Assembly (NCBI RefSeq): GCF_009674585.1
Contig: NZ_WKJP01000001.1
Location: 868,001-932,000, forward strand
Direction of reading: 5' to 3'
Source of the DNA: Haloferax marinisediminis
Lineage (GTDB): Archaea > Halobacteriota > Halobacteria > Halobacteriales > Haloferacaceae
Length of the DNA stretch: 64,000 bases
Positions 28,132 to 37,002 of the stretch are shown piece after piece. The number at the start of each line of letters is the position of its first letter. Positions within the stretch are counted from its first letter, which is position 1. Below the pieces are notes generated by a model. The model did not search any database. It saw only the letters and a list, made by a program, of their open reading frames with translations, and was not told the origin of the DNA. The translations under genes were made by a program, and so were the position numbers.

Positions 28132-28521
28132 TTAAGGTTCCGTGACCGCCAGTGTGGCGTGCCCCCGGATGCCGATGACGGGAATCCCGCATTCGAGCAC
28201 CCTGTCACGGAGGGGCTTGTCGTTCGTGACGACGTAGTCCGTCTCGCCCGATTCGGCGAGTTCGACGATTGCGTCGTCGGCGTACGATTCCTCGGTTTCG
28301 ACCGCACGGCACCGAGTCGCTAGGTCCACACCCACGCTCGCGGCGATGGCCTCGGTCCCGCCGCCCGTCGAGAGCTTCTCCAGCTCGTCGAGGACGGCCG
28401 TGGGGACGACGAGGTCCGCGTCGGCCGCGAGTAACCGGTCGAGTTCGTCGAACACGCGAACGTCGAGTTCGACCGGCATCATGAGTGCGTTCGTGTCCAT
28501 AACGACTACGGTGGCGGTCAC
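28132..28521 (-). CDS. PIN domain protein (FCF1/Nob1-like), ribosome-gene context
   Basis: A 129-residue PIN domain. The first acidic residue is in VVVMDTNALMMPV, the second in VLDELEKL, later acids in SYADDAIVELAE, and the last in YVVTNDKPLRDRV. All four are the expected metal ligands of a PIN nuclease. Position between aIF2-gamma and rpo7, conserved in archaea, suggests an rRNA or RNA-processing nuclease rather than a mobile toxin. I use GTG 28521, which leaves a one-base gap after the aIF2-gamma stop; ATG 28500 is a shorter alternative. Confidence 0.85.
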   Translation of the reverse strand: MTATVVVMDTNALMMPVELDVRVFDELDRLLAADADLVVPTAVLDELEKLSTGGGTEAIAASVGVDLATRCRAVETEESYADDAIVELAESGETDYVVTNDKPLRDRVLECGIPVIGIRGHATLAVTEP

Positions 28522-28522
28522 G

Positions 28523-29755
28523 TCACTTGAGCGTCCCGATACCGATGAGGCGCCAGCGAGCGCCAACACGACGGTTGATTGCTATCTTCGCACCCTCTGC
28601 CGCACAGACTGGGCGCTTGAGCTTAACTTCTGCCTCGCCGCTGCGCGCACTCGTCACCGCACCGACGGTGGTCGCGGTGCCGACGGTGAGCATCAGCGGT
28701 TCGCCAGTCGAAATCTCGTCGACGCTGTCGTCTTCGCTGCCGACGACGCGGTCGAGCAGGTCCACGTCCATCGTGAACTCCTCGCGCGTCGGTGGGAGCG
28801 TGCCGGGCTTGCCGGCGACCTGTCCTGCGAGCGCGTCACCTTTCGTGACACTCGGGTCGAGGCCGGTTCCGACACCACAGAGACCACCGGGCTGGACTTC
28901 GTCGACCATGTTGCCGCCCGCTTGCAGCGACCGAATCTCGGTCGTGATGGAGCGCCACTCGGTCTGGCCTTCTTCGTCGACTTCGCGGCCGGGACGGAGT
29001 TCGAGTTCGTCGCCCTCTTCGAGTTTCCCGGCGACGACGCTGCCGCCGATGACGCCGCCCATGAGACCCTCCCAGGTCGTCCCCGGGCGGTTGATGTCGA
29101 AGCTGCGTGCGACGAACATTCGGCTGTCTTCGGTCTCGTCGCGGTCCGGGGTCGGGATGTTCTCCTCGATTGCCTCGATGAGAACGTCGAGGTTGACCTC
29201 TTGCTGGGCGCTGATGGGGACGATCGGTGCGTCTTCGGCGACCGTTCCCTTCACGAACTCCTTGATCTGTTCGTAGTTGTCGACCGCCCGTTCGCGGTCG
29301 ACGAGGTCGACCTTGTTCTGCGCGATGACGATGTTCTCGATACCGATGATATCGAGCGCCATCAGGTGCTCTGCCGTCTGCGCCTGGGGGACATCTTCGG
29401 TGGCGCTGACGAGAAGAACGGCGCCGTCCATGATGGCCGCTCCAGAGAGCATCGTCGCCATGAGCGTCTCGTGACCGGGCGCGTCGACGAACGAGACGGT
29501 ACGCAGGACCTCAGTTTCGTCGCCGTCTTCGGTCTCTTCTTCGACTGTGTAGCACTCCGGTGCATCGGCACCGGGAATCTTTCGGAACGTCGCGTCGGCG
29601 TAGCCGAGGCGGATGGAGATACCGCGCTTCATCTCCTCGGAGTGTTGGTCCGTCCACGACCCAGACAACGCCTGGACGAGCGTCGTCTTTCCGTGGTCGA
29701 CGTGACCGACGAGTCCGATGTTCACCTCCGGTTGCTGTGGATTTTTCGTCACCAT
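28523..29755 (-). CDS. eif2g: Translation initiation factor aIF2 subunit gamma
   Basis: A 410-residue GTPase that brings initiator Met-tRNA to the ribosome. The G motifs are [10 protein letters not shown] (G1), VDAPGHE (G3) and NKVDLV (G4), followed by two beta-barrel domains ending [11 protein letters not shown]. It is first in the row eif2g, PIN, rpo7, spt4, DPCK, rps24e, kae1-bud32. The 190-base upstream region contains GATAAAG on the plus strand near 29801 (TTTATC on the minus strand), a likely TATA element. Confidence 0.97.
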   Translation of the reverse strand: MVTKNPQQPEVNIGLVGHVDHGKTTLVQALSGSWTDQHSEEMKRGISIRLGYADATFRKIPGADAPECYTVEEETEDGDETEVLRTVSFVDAPGHETLMATMLSGAAIMDGAVLLVSATEDVPQAQTAEHLMALDIIGIENIVIAQNKVDLVDRERAVDNYEQIKEFVKGTVAEDAPIVPISAQQEVNLDVLIEAIEENIPTPDRDETEDSRMFVARSFDINRPGTTWEGLMGGVIGGSVVAGKLEEGDELELRPGREVDEEGQTEWRSITTEIRSLQAGGNMVDEVQPGGLCGVGTGLDPSVTKGDALAGQVAGKPGTLPPTREEFTMDVDLLDRVVGSEDDSVDEISTGEPLMLTVGTATTVGAVTSARSGEAEVKLKRPVCAAEGAKIAINRRVGARWRLIGIGTLK

Positions 29756-29947
29756 TGACCTCCTGAGAGTAATCTTGGGTAAACTTGGCCCCGAACGACT
29801 GATAAAGGTGCTGTTCTCGGAGCACTGGCGCTGTGGCTACGTCGGGCGGTCACACACAGCGTGGACCGATTCAGCGGCCAGTCCACCGTCGTGGGACTCG
29901 GAGTGCCCACACCGTCTGTCACTTCTGGTCGTGCTCCGACAGGAGCC

Positions 29948-30757
29948 TCACTCGACTGCCGTGACGAGCGACCGAAGCTCCTCGCGGTAGGCGTCTGGGG
30001 TGAGTCCGAGGTCGATATCGACCGACACCTCGATGGCCGAGGTGGGCTCTTTGGTCACGCCCAAATCGAGGTTCTCGCCGGGGTGTGCACCACCTGCGAT
30101 GAGAATCGAGCCGTCGTGTTCCCACACGGCCAGGAGGCCGCTCACGCCGAGTTTCTTCCCGTCGATTTCTAGCTGTTTCTCCTCGGTCAGTGGGAACGTG
30201 ATGCCTTCGAACGGGAACGCGGCGCTGTAGTTGGTCACTCGCGCAGTTTCGCCCGTCTCGACGGTCAGCGACCCCGACGACGCCTGTTCGATGTCTGTGA
30301 GGCCGGCAGACTCCAACTGCGATTCGAACTGTTCGCGCGCTTGTGTTTCGACCTGTTCGACCACTGGTCCCCGTGCTGCGTCAGGGAGCGTCGCCAGACT
30401 CGGGTCGAGCGTCACGCGCGTGGCGAAGAACATCGAGAACTGGCCTTCGGCCTGTCCGAGCGTCTTCTCTTTCAACTCGGTCGCCAGTTCGATGTCTTCG
30501 AAGACGAGCGTCCGAAACGCCGCCGAGACGCTCACTGGCCCGAACGACTGCTCGAACGCTGGGTCACGAGTCTGTTCGTCGACCTGTTCCCACCCGCCCT
30601 CGTCGAGTTTCGACTCTGGTACCTTCGGTGGGCCGCGCGCTGCGGTGGCCGTACTCCCAGAACTGCACCCTGCGAGACCCGCGAGTCCTGCACTCGCTGC
30701 CACGCCGAGGTAGGTCCGTCGCCCTAACCGCCTGTCTGCGTCGTCCTGCCCGGACAT
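29948..30757 (-). CDS. Haloarchaeal Tat lipoprotein (DUF6517-like)
   Basis: A 269-residue exported lipoprotein: Tat motif RLGRRTYLG, hydrophobic segment and lipobox LAGC near residue 31. The mature part is beta-rich with few cysteines. It has conserved-looking stretches WEQVDEQTRDPAFEQSFGPV and GVSGLLAVWEHDGSILIAGG, and resembles the DUF6517 family as I know it. No function is known. It is divergent from the predicted nuclease gene, with 116 bases between. Confidence 0.68.
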   Translation of the reverse strand: MSGQDDADRRLGRRTYLGVAASAGLAGLAGCSSGSTATAARGPPKVPESKLDEGGWEQVDEQTRDPAFEQSFGPVSVSAAFRTLVFEDIELATELKEKTLGQAEGQFSMFFATRVTLDPSLATLPDAARGPVVEQVETQAREQFESQLESAGLTDIEQASSGSLTVETGETARVTNYSAAFPFEGITFPLTEEKQLEIDGKKLGVSGLLAVWEHDGSILIAGGAHPGENLDLGVTKEPTSAIEVSVDIDLGLTPDAYREELRSLVTAVE

Positions 30758-30873
30758 TACTCGGAATTGATTCGTCTTCGTTCAAATAGGTACGGGTGGA
30801 CTGAATCTCTGATTCCAACGACTGTTCCGCCCCGAGAGCGAGATTTTTCACCGTCGCACTCTCAGTTCGTATC

Positions 30874-31857
30874 GTGCCCGCACCGGTCTCGTCGCCGTCG
30901 GAGTTCGCCTTCGAACTGGCACTCTGTGCCCACCTCGAACAGACGACAGACTGGCTTCCCGCCCGCCAACTCGGCGCGTCCGTCGCCTCGCCGGGGAGTC
31001 GAATCATCGATATCTGTGCCGTCGTCCCCGGCCCCGAATTCGACGACCGAACGCGCATCTCTGCACGCGACATCCCCGCGACGGCCATCGAGAGCGATGT
31101 CGGCGTCGGCCGTGCAGTCTTCTGGCGCGACGCGTTCGACTGTCACCCTGCCCGTGCCCGACGCGCGACAGACCGTGCCGTCGAGGCTGGCTTCCTCGAA
31201 TCAGAACGTCGCCGCGGCCGAGAGTACGTCCGCCGTGCGACCCGCTACCCAGACGAGTGGTTCTCTCGCCTCGTCGGCATCGAGAACAAACCGGACCTCG
31301 GCGAACCCGGCGACCTCTTGCGGCAACTCCGTCTCGACGTGAGTCTCTCGCTCTTCGACGAAGTCGTCCTCGCCACGGAGAGTTACGTCACGGGCGCGCA
31401 CCTGAACCGTATCCCAGAGGAGGTTGGCGTCTGGCGCTTCGACCCCGAGACGGGCGAGCGAGAAGTCGTCCGCGAGGCCGACACACTCGCCGCCGACGCA
31501 ATCGGTGTCGAACCCGTCGAGTACGAATCGCTCCACACTGACGTCGCACTCGTCTCTCCTGCCGACAAACGAACCGCTCGCCTCCGACTCGCAGAACGCG
31601 CCTACGGAAAGGGCTGGCGGCGATACGACCTTCCGGGGTGCGCCCACGCCAGCGTCGATTCCGATGGCCGACCAGTCTGCGAACACTTCGGCCGCGTCGT
31701 CGACCCGGGGTCTGAGTGCGGAAGCACGTGCGGCGGATTCACGCCGGCAGATGCGCCAGCATTCGACCGAGAAGGACTCCGAGCGTCTCGAACTGGGTGG
31801 GTCGCAGACCCGCACGGCGTCGCTCGAAGACAGTCGGGTCTCGACCGCTTTTCGTAG
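30874..31857 (+). CDS. Predicted PD-(D/E)XK nuclease with C-terminal four-cysteine cluster (DUF5787-like)
   Basis: A 327-residue protein of a haloarchaeal family without assigned function. Residues 42-48 read RIIDICAV (Asp46), and residues 134-142 read VGIENKPDL (Glu137-x-Lys139), followed by a helix LRQLRLDVSLSLFDEVVLA. This D...E-x-K layout is that of PD-(D/E)XK nucleases. The C-terminus has Cys256, Cys269, Cys282 and Cys286 in a compact segment that could hold a zinc or 4Fe-4S cluster, as in Cas4/AddB-like nucleases. A winged-helix-like middle (residues 90-125) separates the parts. GTG 30874 is the start. The nuclease call is inference. Confidence 0.62.
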   Translation: MPAPVSSPSEFAFELALCAHLEQTTDWLPARQLGASVASPGSRIIDICAVVPGPEFDDRTRISARDIPATAIESDVGVGRAVFWRDAFDCHPARARRATDRAVEAGFLESERRRGREYVRRATRYPDEWFSRLVGIENKPDLGEPGDLLRQLRLDVSLSLFDEVVLATESYVTGAHLNRIPEEVGVWRFDPETGEREVVREADTLAADAIGVEPVEYESLHTDVALVSPADKRTARLRLAERAYGKGWRRYDLPGCAHASVDSDGRPVCEHFGRVVDPGSECGSTCGGFTPADAPAFDREGLRASRTGWVADPHGVARRQSGLDRFS

Positions 31858-31869
31858 ACTATCGGGGAC

Positions 31870-32082
31870 TCACTCTGCGTCGGCACGTTGCTCGACGGAA
31901 CCCCAGTAAGTGACGAGCAATGCACCGACGATTGCGACGAGGACGACGAACCCGACGAACCCGACGATGTCTGTTTTCCCCGTCTCGACGTAGCCGATGA
32001 CGAGGTTGAGCAGGCCGACGAGGATGCCCGCCACCATGAGATATCTGAACGCCGTGTCGCCAGCAATCGTTCGGAGGCTCAT
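31870..32082 (-). CDS. Small two-helix membrane protein (70 aa)
   Basis: A 70-residue protein with two predicted membrane helices: residues about 11-32 (AFRYLMVAGILVGLLNLVIGY) and 38-59 (IVGFVGFVVLVAIVGALLVTY). The ends are charged and polar. The start ATG 32082 lies 23 bases downstream of the end of a long inverted repeat (32106-32233), which would form the 5' leader of its transcript. It is convergent with the predicted nuclease gene. Function unknown. Confidence 0.65.
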   Translation of the reverse strand: MSLRTIAGDTAFRYLMVAGILVGLLNLVIGYVETGKTDIVGFVGFVVLVAIVGALLVTYWGSVEQRADAE

Positions 32083-32105
32083 GTGCTGTCCCTCGTCGGT
32101 GCCGT

Positions 32106-32233
32106 GAGAAGCCAGAGACGGACTGTACCGAGCGATGTCGAGGGGAAGAACATGCCCTCTCTCGTCGCGCTGAGCGCAAAAATCTACTCACGAGAGACTG
32201 ACTCTCTCGGTGTTCGGACCGTCTCTGGTTCTC
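32106..32233 (-). repeat. Long-range inverted repeat in the leader of the 70-aa membrane protein gene
   Basis: GAGAA-g-CCAGAGACGG (32106-32121) pairs with CCGTCTCTGGTTCTC (32219-32233): 15 base pairs with one bulged G, enclosing 97 bases. Inside is a second perfect hairpin, CGAGAGA (32191-32197) and TCTCTCG (32203-32209). The element is a candidate structured RNA leader, or a decayed small inverted-repeat mobile element. No coding sequence is inside. Confidence 0.65.
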
Positions 32234-32265
32234 CCTCGTTCGCCGCACTGCACCCAACACGTGAC

Positions 32266-33090
32266 CTACAACTCGTACACTTCACCGTCAGTCGCCAACG
32301 GCTCTTCGAACGCCTCGTCCGGCGGGTAGTAGTGGGCGACGTGGACGAGGCGGGTCACGTCGGCGTTCAGGTCTTCGCCGAGCGAAATCGCTCCTTCTCT
32401 GGTCATGTGCTTCGTGCCGAACGTTCGCGGGACGCCGTTCTCGTCGAAGTCGTCGCCGCCGGCAGGGTGATACTCACACAGCGACGCGGGGACGATTGCC
32501 TCCGCGAGGAGAAGGTCGGGGTCGGCGAGGACCGCCCGCGACTCCTCGGGAATCGCATAGGTCGAATCGCCGGAGATAGAGAGTTTTGCACCCGTTTCGG
32601 GGTCTTCGATGGCGACGCCGTAGCACAGAAGCGGCGGGTGGACGACGGGGACGAACGTCACGTCGAACCCGCAAGTGCGGAACGATTCGAGGGGCGTCTG
32701 GTCGTGAACGTCGATACGGTCTAAGTAGTCGAACTTCGAGCGAATCGTGTCCGCGACGCTCTCGTCGGTCAGCGGGTCGACTTCGTCTGTCGCGTGCACG
32801 TCGAGGTGGTCGAGCAGGCGGTAGACGTTGCCGAGGCCGTCTAAATGGTCGAAATGGATGTGGGTAACCAGGGCCGCGTCGGGAAGCGGCGTCTCCTGTG
32901 TGAGAAACTGGTGGCGGAAGTCGGGACTGAAGTCCACGAGGAGCGATTCGTCTGTTCGCTCGTTGTAGACGTGGACCGAGAAACGCGTCCGCTCGATGCC
33001 GCGCTCGCGGGCCTCGCGACAGGTGTCGCAGTCGCACCCGACAGTCGGCGTGCCGGTCGTATCGCCCGTCCCGAGGAGGGTCACACGCAT
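32266..33090 (-). CDS. Metallo-beta-lactamase-fold phosphodiesterase, PhnP-like
   Basis: A 274-residue MBL-fold hydrolase. The N-terminus MRVTLLGTGDTTGTPTVGCDCDTCREA carries the extra cysteine zinc site seen in PhnP-type enzymes. The active-site motif is THIHFDHLDGLG; further ligands lie around SGDSTYA and HMTREGA. PhnP cleaves cyclic ribose phosphates in phosphonate breakdown; haloarchaeal relatives may act on other cyclic phosphodiesters. It lies alone between the membrane-protein leader and the AAA ATPase gene. Confidence 0.82.
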   Translation of the reverse strand: MRVTLLGTGDTTGTPTVGCDCDTCREARERGIERTRFSVHVYNERTDESLLVDFSPDFRHQFLTQETPLPDAALVTHIHFDHLDGLGNVYRLLDHLDVHATDEVDPLTDESVADTIRSKFDYLDRIDVHDQTPLESFRTCGFDVTFVPVVHPPLLCYGVAIEDPETGAKLSISGDSTYAIPEESRAVLADPDLLLAEAIVPASLCEYHPAGGDDFDENGVPRTFGTKHMTREGAISLGEDLNADVTRLVHVAHYYPPDEAFEEPLATDGEVYEL

Positions 33091-33242
33091 TGGTGAGAAG
33101 TCAGAGACGGCGGGGCTTAAGGGTGGGTGGACCGCGGTGGCGAGTTACTCGTCTTCTGTCTCCCGGTCAACTACCTGGAGCGCGTCGGCTGAATCGGTCC
33201 GACTGACTGCCAACGACGGGGGTAGAAAGTAGGTGGTCGAGA

Positions 33243-34661
33243 TTACTGCGCTGCGCCGGCGTCCTTCTGCGTCTCGCCTTCGTGTTCGTCGGCGTGGTCG
33301 TGGTCGTGGTCGTGATCGTCGTGACTGTGGTCGTGTCCATCGCCTGACCCGGCGACGAGTTCCGACGAGTCCGACATCATGTCGAGGTTCTTCAGGTTGT
33401 CACGCTCTTCGAAGTCGGCGACTGCTTCGAGCAGGTCGTCCTGTGTGAGTTCCATCCGCTCTTCGGTGAGGGCTTCGAGGACGGCCTCACGAAGCACGAG
33501 TCGGAGGTCAGAACCGGTGAGCCCTTCCGTCACGTCGGCGATGGCCTCGGGGTCGAACTCGTCGATTTTCATCCGGTTCGTGATGACGCGCAGGATGTCC
33601 GCGCGCATGCCACGGTCCGGTTTGGGGAAGTTGACGATTTCGTCGAAGCGCCGCCACGCAGCGGAGTCGAGCTGGTCGGGGTGGTTCGTCGCCCCGATGA
33701 GGATGACCTCGTCGCGAATCAGCGAGATGTCGTCGATGCTCTTCAAGAGTGTGTTGACGGCGCGCTTGAGCGCGGCGTGTTCGTCCGACCGCCGGGTCTT
33801 GGCGACCGAGTCGAACTCGTCGATGAAGAGGATACACGGCGAGAGTCGCTTGGCGACTTCGAACGTCTTCTCGACGTTCTTGGCCGTCTCACCGAGGTAC
33901 TGACTCGTAATCATCGAGAGTTTGACCTCGACGAAGGGGAGTCCGAGTTCGTGTGCGAGGGCACGGGTGACGGTCGTCTTCCCGGTTCCCGGCGGACCGA
34001 CGAAGAGAATCTTCCCAATCTCACGGAGGCCAATCTGCGCGAGGTACTCGCGGTGTTCGATGGCCTTCATGAGCTTGTGAATCTCGCCTTCCTGGTCGGT
34101 CGTGAGCACGAGGTCTTCGAGCGTCATCTCGATTTCCTCGGGTGCGCGGACCTGCACGAGGTCGAGCATCTCTGCGTCTTCCTCGTCGTCGAAGTACTCG
34201 TCGAGGAGGCTGTCTATCCACACGCGGTCGGCGTGGATCGGTCGCGTGTGGTCTCGTGCCTCAGCGTGTGTCACGTCCACGTCGTCGCGGTCTTCGACCG
34301 ACTTCGCAATCGTCGGGTTCGTCACCAACTGGTCGTGGTCGGCACGTTTGACGAACCACTCCAGCGCCATCTCGGGTTGCGTCAGCGAGAGGCGGCCAGA
34401 GAAGTCCTCACGTTGGGTGAACATGAGGTCCGAAATCGCGTCCCAAGGGTGTTCGACTCCTGTCGCCTTCCGCGCAATCGTGTCGGTTACCACGAGCGGT
34501 CGCTCGATGCCGCCCGTCGACGAATCGTCGTCATCGGCGGCGTCTGCCCAGAAGACACGCCGATACCGCGGGGGAAGGTCGTTCTCGTCAAGCGTTCGGT
34601 CGTCGGTGTAAAGGTGGGCCGTCAGCAGAAATTCGACAACCTCGAGCGCCCGTTCACTCAT
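33243..34661 (-). CDS. AAA-family ATPase with histidine/aspartate-rich C-terminus
   Basis: A 472-residue ATPase. Residues 1-185 form an unrecognised N-terminal region, and the AAA module begins around residue 195. Walker A is VGPPGTGKTT, Walker B is ILFIDEFDS, sensor 1 is ILIGATNHPD, and the arginine-finger region is AWRRFDEIV. The SRH and lid helices follow to residue 430. The C-terminus is a His/Asp-rich stretch (DHSHDDHDHDHDHADEHEG) likely to bind metal ions. It is related to proteasome-type/CDC48-like single-AAA proteins. ATG 34661 gives MSERALEVVEFLL. It is divergent from the NasA-like gene. Confidence 0.82.
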   Translation of the reverse strand: MSERALEVVEFLLTAHLYTDDRTLDENDLPPRYRRVFWADAADDDDSSTGGIERPLVVTDTIARKATGVEHPWDAISDLMFTQREDFSGRLSLTQPEMALEWFVKRADHDQLVTNPTIAKSVEDRDDVDVTHAEARDHTRPIHADRVWIDSLLDEYFDDEEDAEMLDLVQVRAPEEIEMTLEDLVLTTDQEGEIHKLMKAIEHREYLAQIGLREIGKILFVGPPGTGKTTVTRALAHELGLPFVEVKLSMITSQYLGETAKNVEKTFEVAKRLSPCILFIDEFDSVAKTRRSDEHAALKRAVNTLLKSIDDISLIRDEVILIGATNHPDQLDSAAWRRFDEIVNFPKPDRGMRADILRVITNRMKIDEFDPEAIADVTEGLTGSDLRLVLREAVLEALTEERMELTQDDLLEAVADFEERDNLKNLDMMSDSSELVAGSGDGHDHSHDDHDHDHDHADEHEGETQKDAGAAQ

Positions 34662-34849
34662 CCGCGAAGGATTGCCGGGCGAGACGCATAAGAGCGTCGG
34701 ACTGCGCGTCACCGCGTGTTGGGGGTTACCAGCACTCTCTATCCACGATTGCGCTGGGAAGCTGACGAAACGACGGGGTCGAGTCGGCGTTCGCGCCTCG
34801 ACACTCGGTGTTTTTACCGCTGGTTTCCCACAGACTCACAGGTGATGAG

Positions 34850-36916
34850 GTGTCGAAACAGGTGAGAAACCCCGTCTCGTCTACGTGTATGCGCTGTGCG
34901 GTCGGCTGTGGTCTCGTCGAAACCGCTCACGAGCACGGCCACGGTCTCGAAGCGGCCCGTGGTGACCCAGCGAACCCAGTGACTCACGGGGCGGCGTGTC
35001 GCCGTGGCATCCGAGAGACTGTGCATCCGACTGGTGAGCGACTCACCCAGCCACTCGTCAGAGACGGTGGCGAACTCGTCCCAACTTCGTGGCCGGATGC
35101 GCTGTCGCGGGTCGGCGAGGCCATCACCTCCGCGATGGCGACTACCCCAGACGACGTCGCGATACTCGGCAGCGGGCAACAGACGAACGAAGCGGCGTAC
35201 CTCCTCGGAAAGCTCGCCCGCGCCGGAATCGGGACTCGTCACTACGACGCGAACACGACGCTGTGTATGGCGAGTGCCGTCACCGCGTACTACCGGGCGT
35301 TCGGGAGCGACGCACCGCCACCAACCTACGAAGACATCCCCGAAGCCGAGACGCACCTCGTCTGGGGGGCGAATCCCGCGGTCGCACACCCCGTGTTGTT
35401 CCGGTGGATTCGCCAGTCTGCTGCCGACGGCCGACTCATCGTGGTCGACCCCGTCGAGACGAAGACGGCCGCCGCCGGGGACGAACACGTCTCAGTCGAA
35501 CCGGGTGCTGATTTCGAACTCGCGCGCGCCATCCTCGCGCACCTCGTCACGACCGACCGAATCGACGAGTCGTTCGTCGACGCCCACACGACCGGATTCG
35601 ACGCAGTAGTCGAGACGCTCCCAACGGTCGACGACGCCGCGGCCGACGCAGGCGTCTCGCTCGAAACTGTCGAGTTACTCGCCGATGCACTGACCGACTC
35701 GACGCTCGTCTACTGGGGCATGGGCGTCAACCAGAGCGTCCGCGGCACGGCGACGGCAGGCGCACTCATCGACCTCTGTCTCGCGTCCGGAAATCTCGGG
35801 CCGGGGACAGGCCCGTTCTCTCTCACCGGGCAGGCGAACTCGATGGGCACGCGCGTCTGTTCGTCGAAGGGAACGTGGCCGGGCCATCGCCCCTTCGACC
35901 ATCCCGACCACCGACAGGTGGTGGCAGACGCGTGGGACATTCCCGTCTCCGCACTCCCGGACGACTCGGGACCCGGACCCGTCGGCATCCTCGACTCCTC
36001 GCCGTCGGTCGTCTGGACAGTGGCGACGAATCCAGTCGCTGGGATGCCAGCGGCCGACCACGTCCGCGAACGTCTGGACGACGCGTTCCTCGTCGTGCAG
36101 GACGCGTTCCGGACCGACACCGTCGAACTCGCGGACGTTGTACTCCCGGCCGCGACGTGGGGCGAGACTGACGGGACGACGATGAACATGGAACGGACGG
36201 TTTCGCGTGTCCGTGCAGCCACCGACCCACCCGCTGACGCCCGGTGCGACCTCGACATCGTCGCCGACGTCGCCGCACGAGTCGCGCCCGGACTGCTCCC
36301 CGAATCGCCGGTCGACGCGGCGGCAGTGTTCGACGAGTTCGCCGCGCTCACGGAGGGGACGAACGCAGACTGCTCGGGTCTCTCGTACGCCCGACTGGAC
36401 GACGAACACGCCGTCCGGTGGCCCGCACCCGACCCAGACACTGCTGGAGTCTACCGATATTACGATGCCAACACCGGGTCGTGGTCCTTCCCGACGCCGT
36501 CTGGAACGGCGCAGTTCAGCACGCTCGATGGTGGTCCCCTCCCCGAACCGACAGACGCCAACTACCCGTTGACTCTTACGACGGCACGTGGCCCGGACGA
36601 CTACAACACCGCCGTTCGCTCCCGTGGGGACGACACTCGCTCTGACCTCGTCGCTCGCGTTGCTCCCGAGACGCTCGAAACCTACTGCGACGCTGTCGTG
36701 GACGGCTCAGAGGGAGCGAGAGCCATACTCGAATCTCGTCGGGCATCCGTCACCGTGACGCTCGCCCCCGACGATGCAGTCCCGCGTGGACTCGTCTGGC
36801 TCCCTATCCACCACCCGGCGATGAACAGACTGACGACTCCGGCGGTAGACCCCGAATCGAACGAACCGAACTTCAAGCAGTGTGCAGTCCGGTTTCGTCG
36901 TCTCGAACGGTCGTAA
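34850..36916 (+). CDS. Molybdopterin oxidoreductase, assimilatory nitrate reductase (NasA)-like
   Basis: A 688-residue DMSO-reductase-family enzyme. The N-terminal 4Fe-4S site is TCMRCAVGCGL, with a fourth cysteine in GAACRRG. Mo-cofactor motifs include GQQTNEAAYLLGKLAR, the region GMGVNQSVRGTATAGALIDL, and GPFSLTGQANSMGTR, which closely match assimilatory nitrate reductases. The C-terminal domain has LTLTTARGPDDYNT and GLVWLPIHHPAMNRLT. No transporter, nitrite reductase or ferredoxin gene is adjacent, unlike known nas operons. GTG 34850 follows a GGTGATGAGG purine stretch; GTG 34808 is an alternative. Formate- or other oxyanion-type substrates are possible. Confidence 0.8.
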   Translation: MSKQVRNPVSSTCMRCAVGCGLVETAHEHGHGLEAARGDPANPVTHGAACRRGIRETVHPTGERLTQPLVRDGGELVPTSWPDALSRVGEAITSAMATTPDDVAILGSGQQTNEAAYLLGKLARAGIGTRHYDANTTLCMASAVTAYYRAFGSDAPPPTYEDIPEAETHLVWGANPAVAHPVLFRWIRQSAADGRLIVVDPVETKTAAAGDEHVSVEPGADFELARAILAHLVTTDRIDESFVDAHTTGFDAVVETLPTVDDAAADAGVSLETVELLADALTDSTLVYWGMGVNQSVRGTATAGALIDLCLASGNLGPGTGPFSLTGQANSMGTRVCSSKGTWPGHRPFDHPDHRQVVADAWDIPVSALPDDSGPGPVGILDSSPSVVWTVATNPVAGMPAADHVRERLDDAFLVVQDAFRTDTVELADVVLPAATWGETDGTTMNMERTVSRVRAATDPPADARCDLDIVADVAARVAPGLLPESPVDAAAVFDEFAALTEGTNADCSGLSYARLDDEHAVRWPAPDPDTAGVYRYYDANTGSWSFPTPSGTAQFSTLDGGPLPEPTDANYPLTLTTARGPDDYNTAVRSRGDDTRSDLVARVAPETLETYCDAVVDGSEGARAILESRRASVTVTLAPDDAVPRGLVWLPIHHPAMNRLTTPAVDPESNEPNFKQCAVRFRRLERS

Positions 36917-36970
36917 CTCGTCTCTCGCTCCCTCGAAAAAACTCTTGACGACGAGTTGTGGGTTCTAAAC

Positions 36971-36978
36971 TATTTATG
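36971..36978 (+). promoter_or_regulatory. TATA box of the thiolase gene
   Basis: TATTTATG lies 25-32 bases before ATG 37003, in a local AT-rich patch inside GC-rich DNA. This is a convincing leaderless promoter position. Confidence 0.55.
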
Positions 36979-37002
36979 GTGTTCGAACTCTGATGTTGTG
37001 GC

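Noticed and set aside
28132-28521. PIN gene in the translation cluster as a VapC toxin
   Set aside because: It sits between aIF2-gamma and rpo7, a conserved archaeal position, and there is no antitoxin gene beside it.
33270-33345. GTGGTC-type repeats within the AAA ATPase gene as a separate repeat element
   Set aside because: They are simply the codons of the His/Asp-rich tail.
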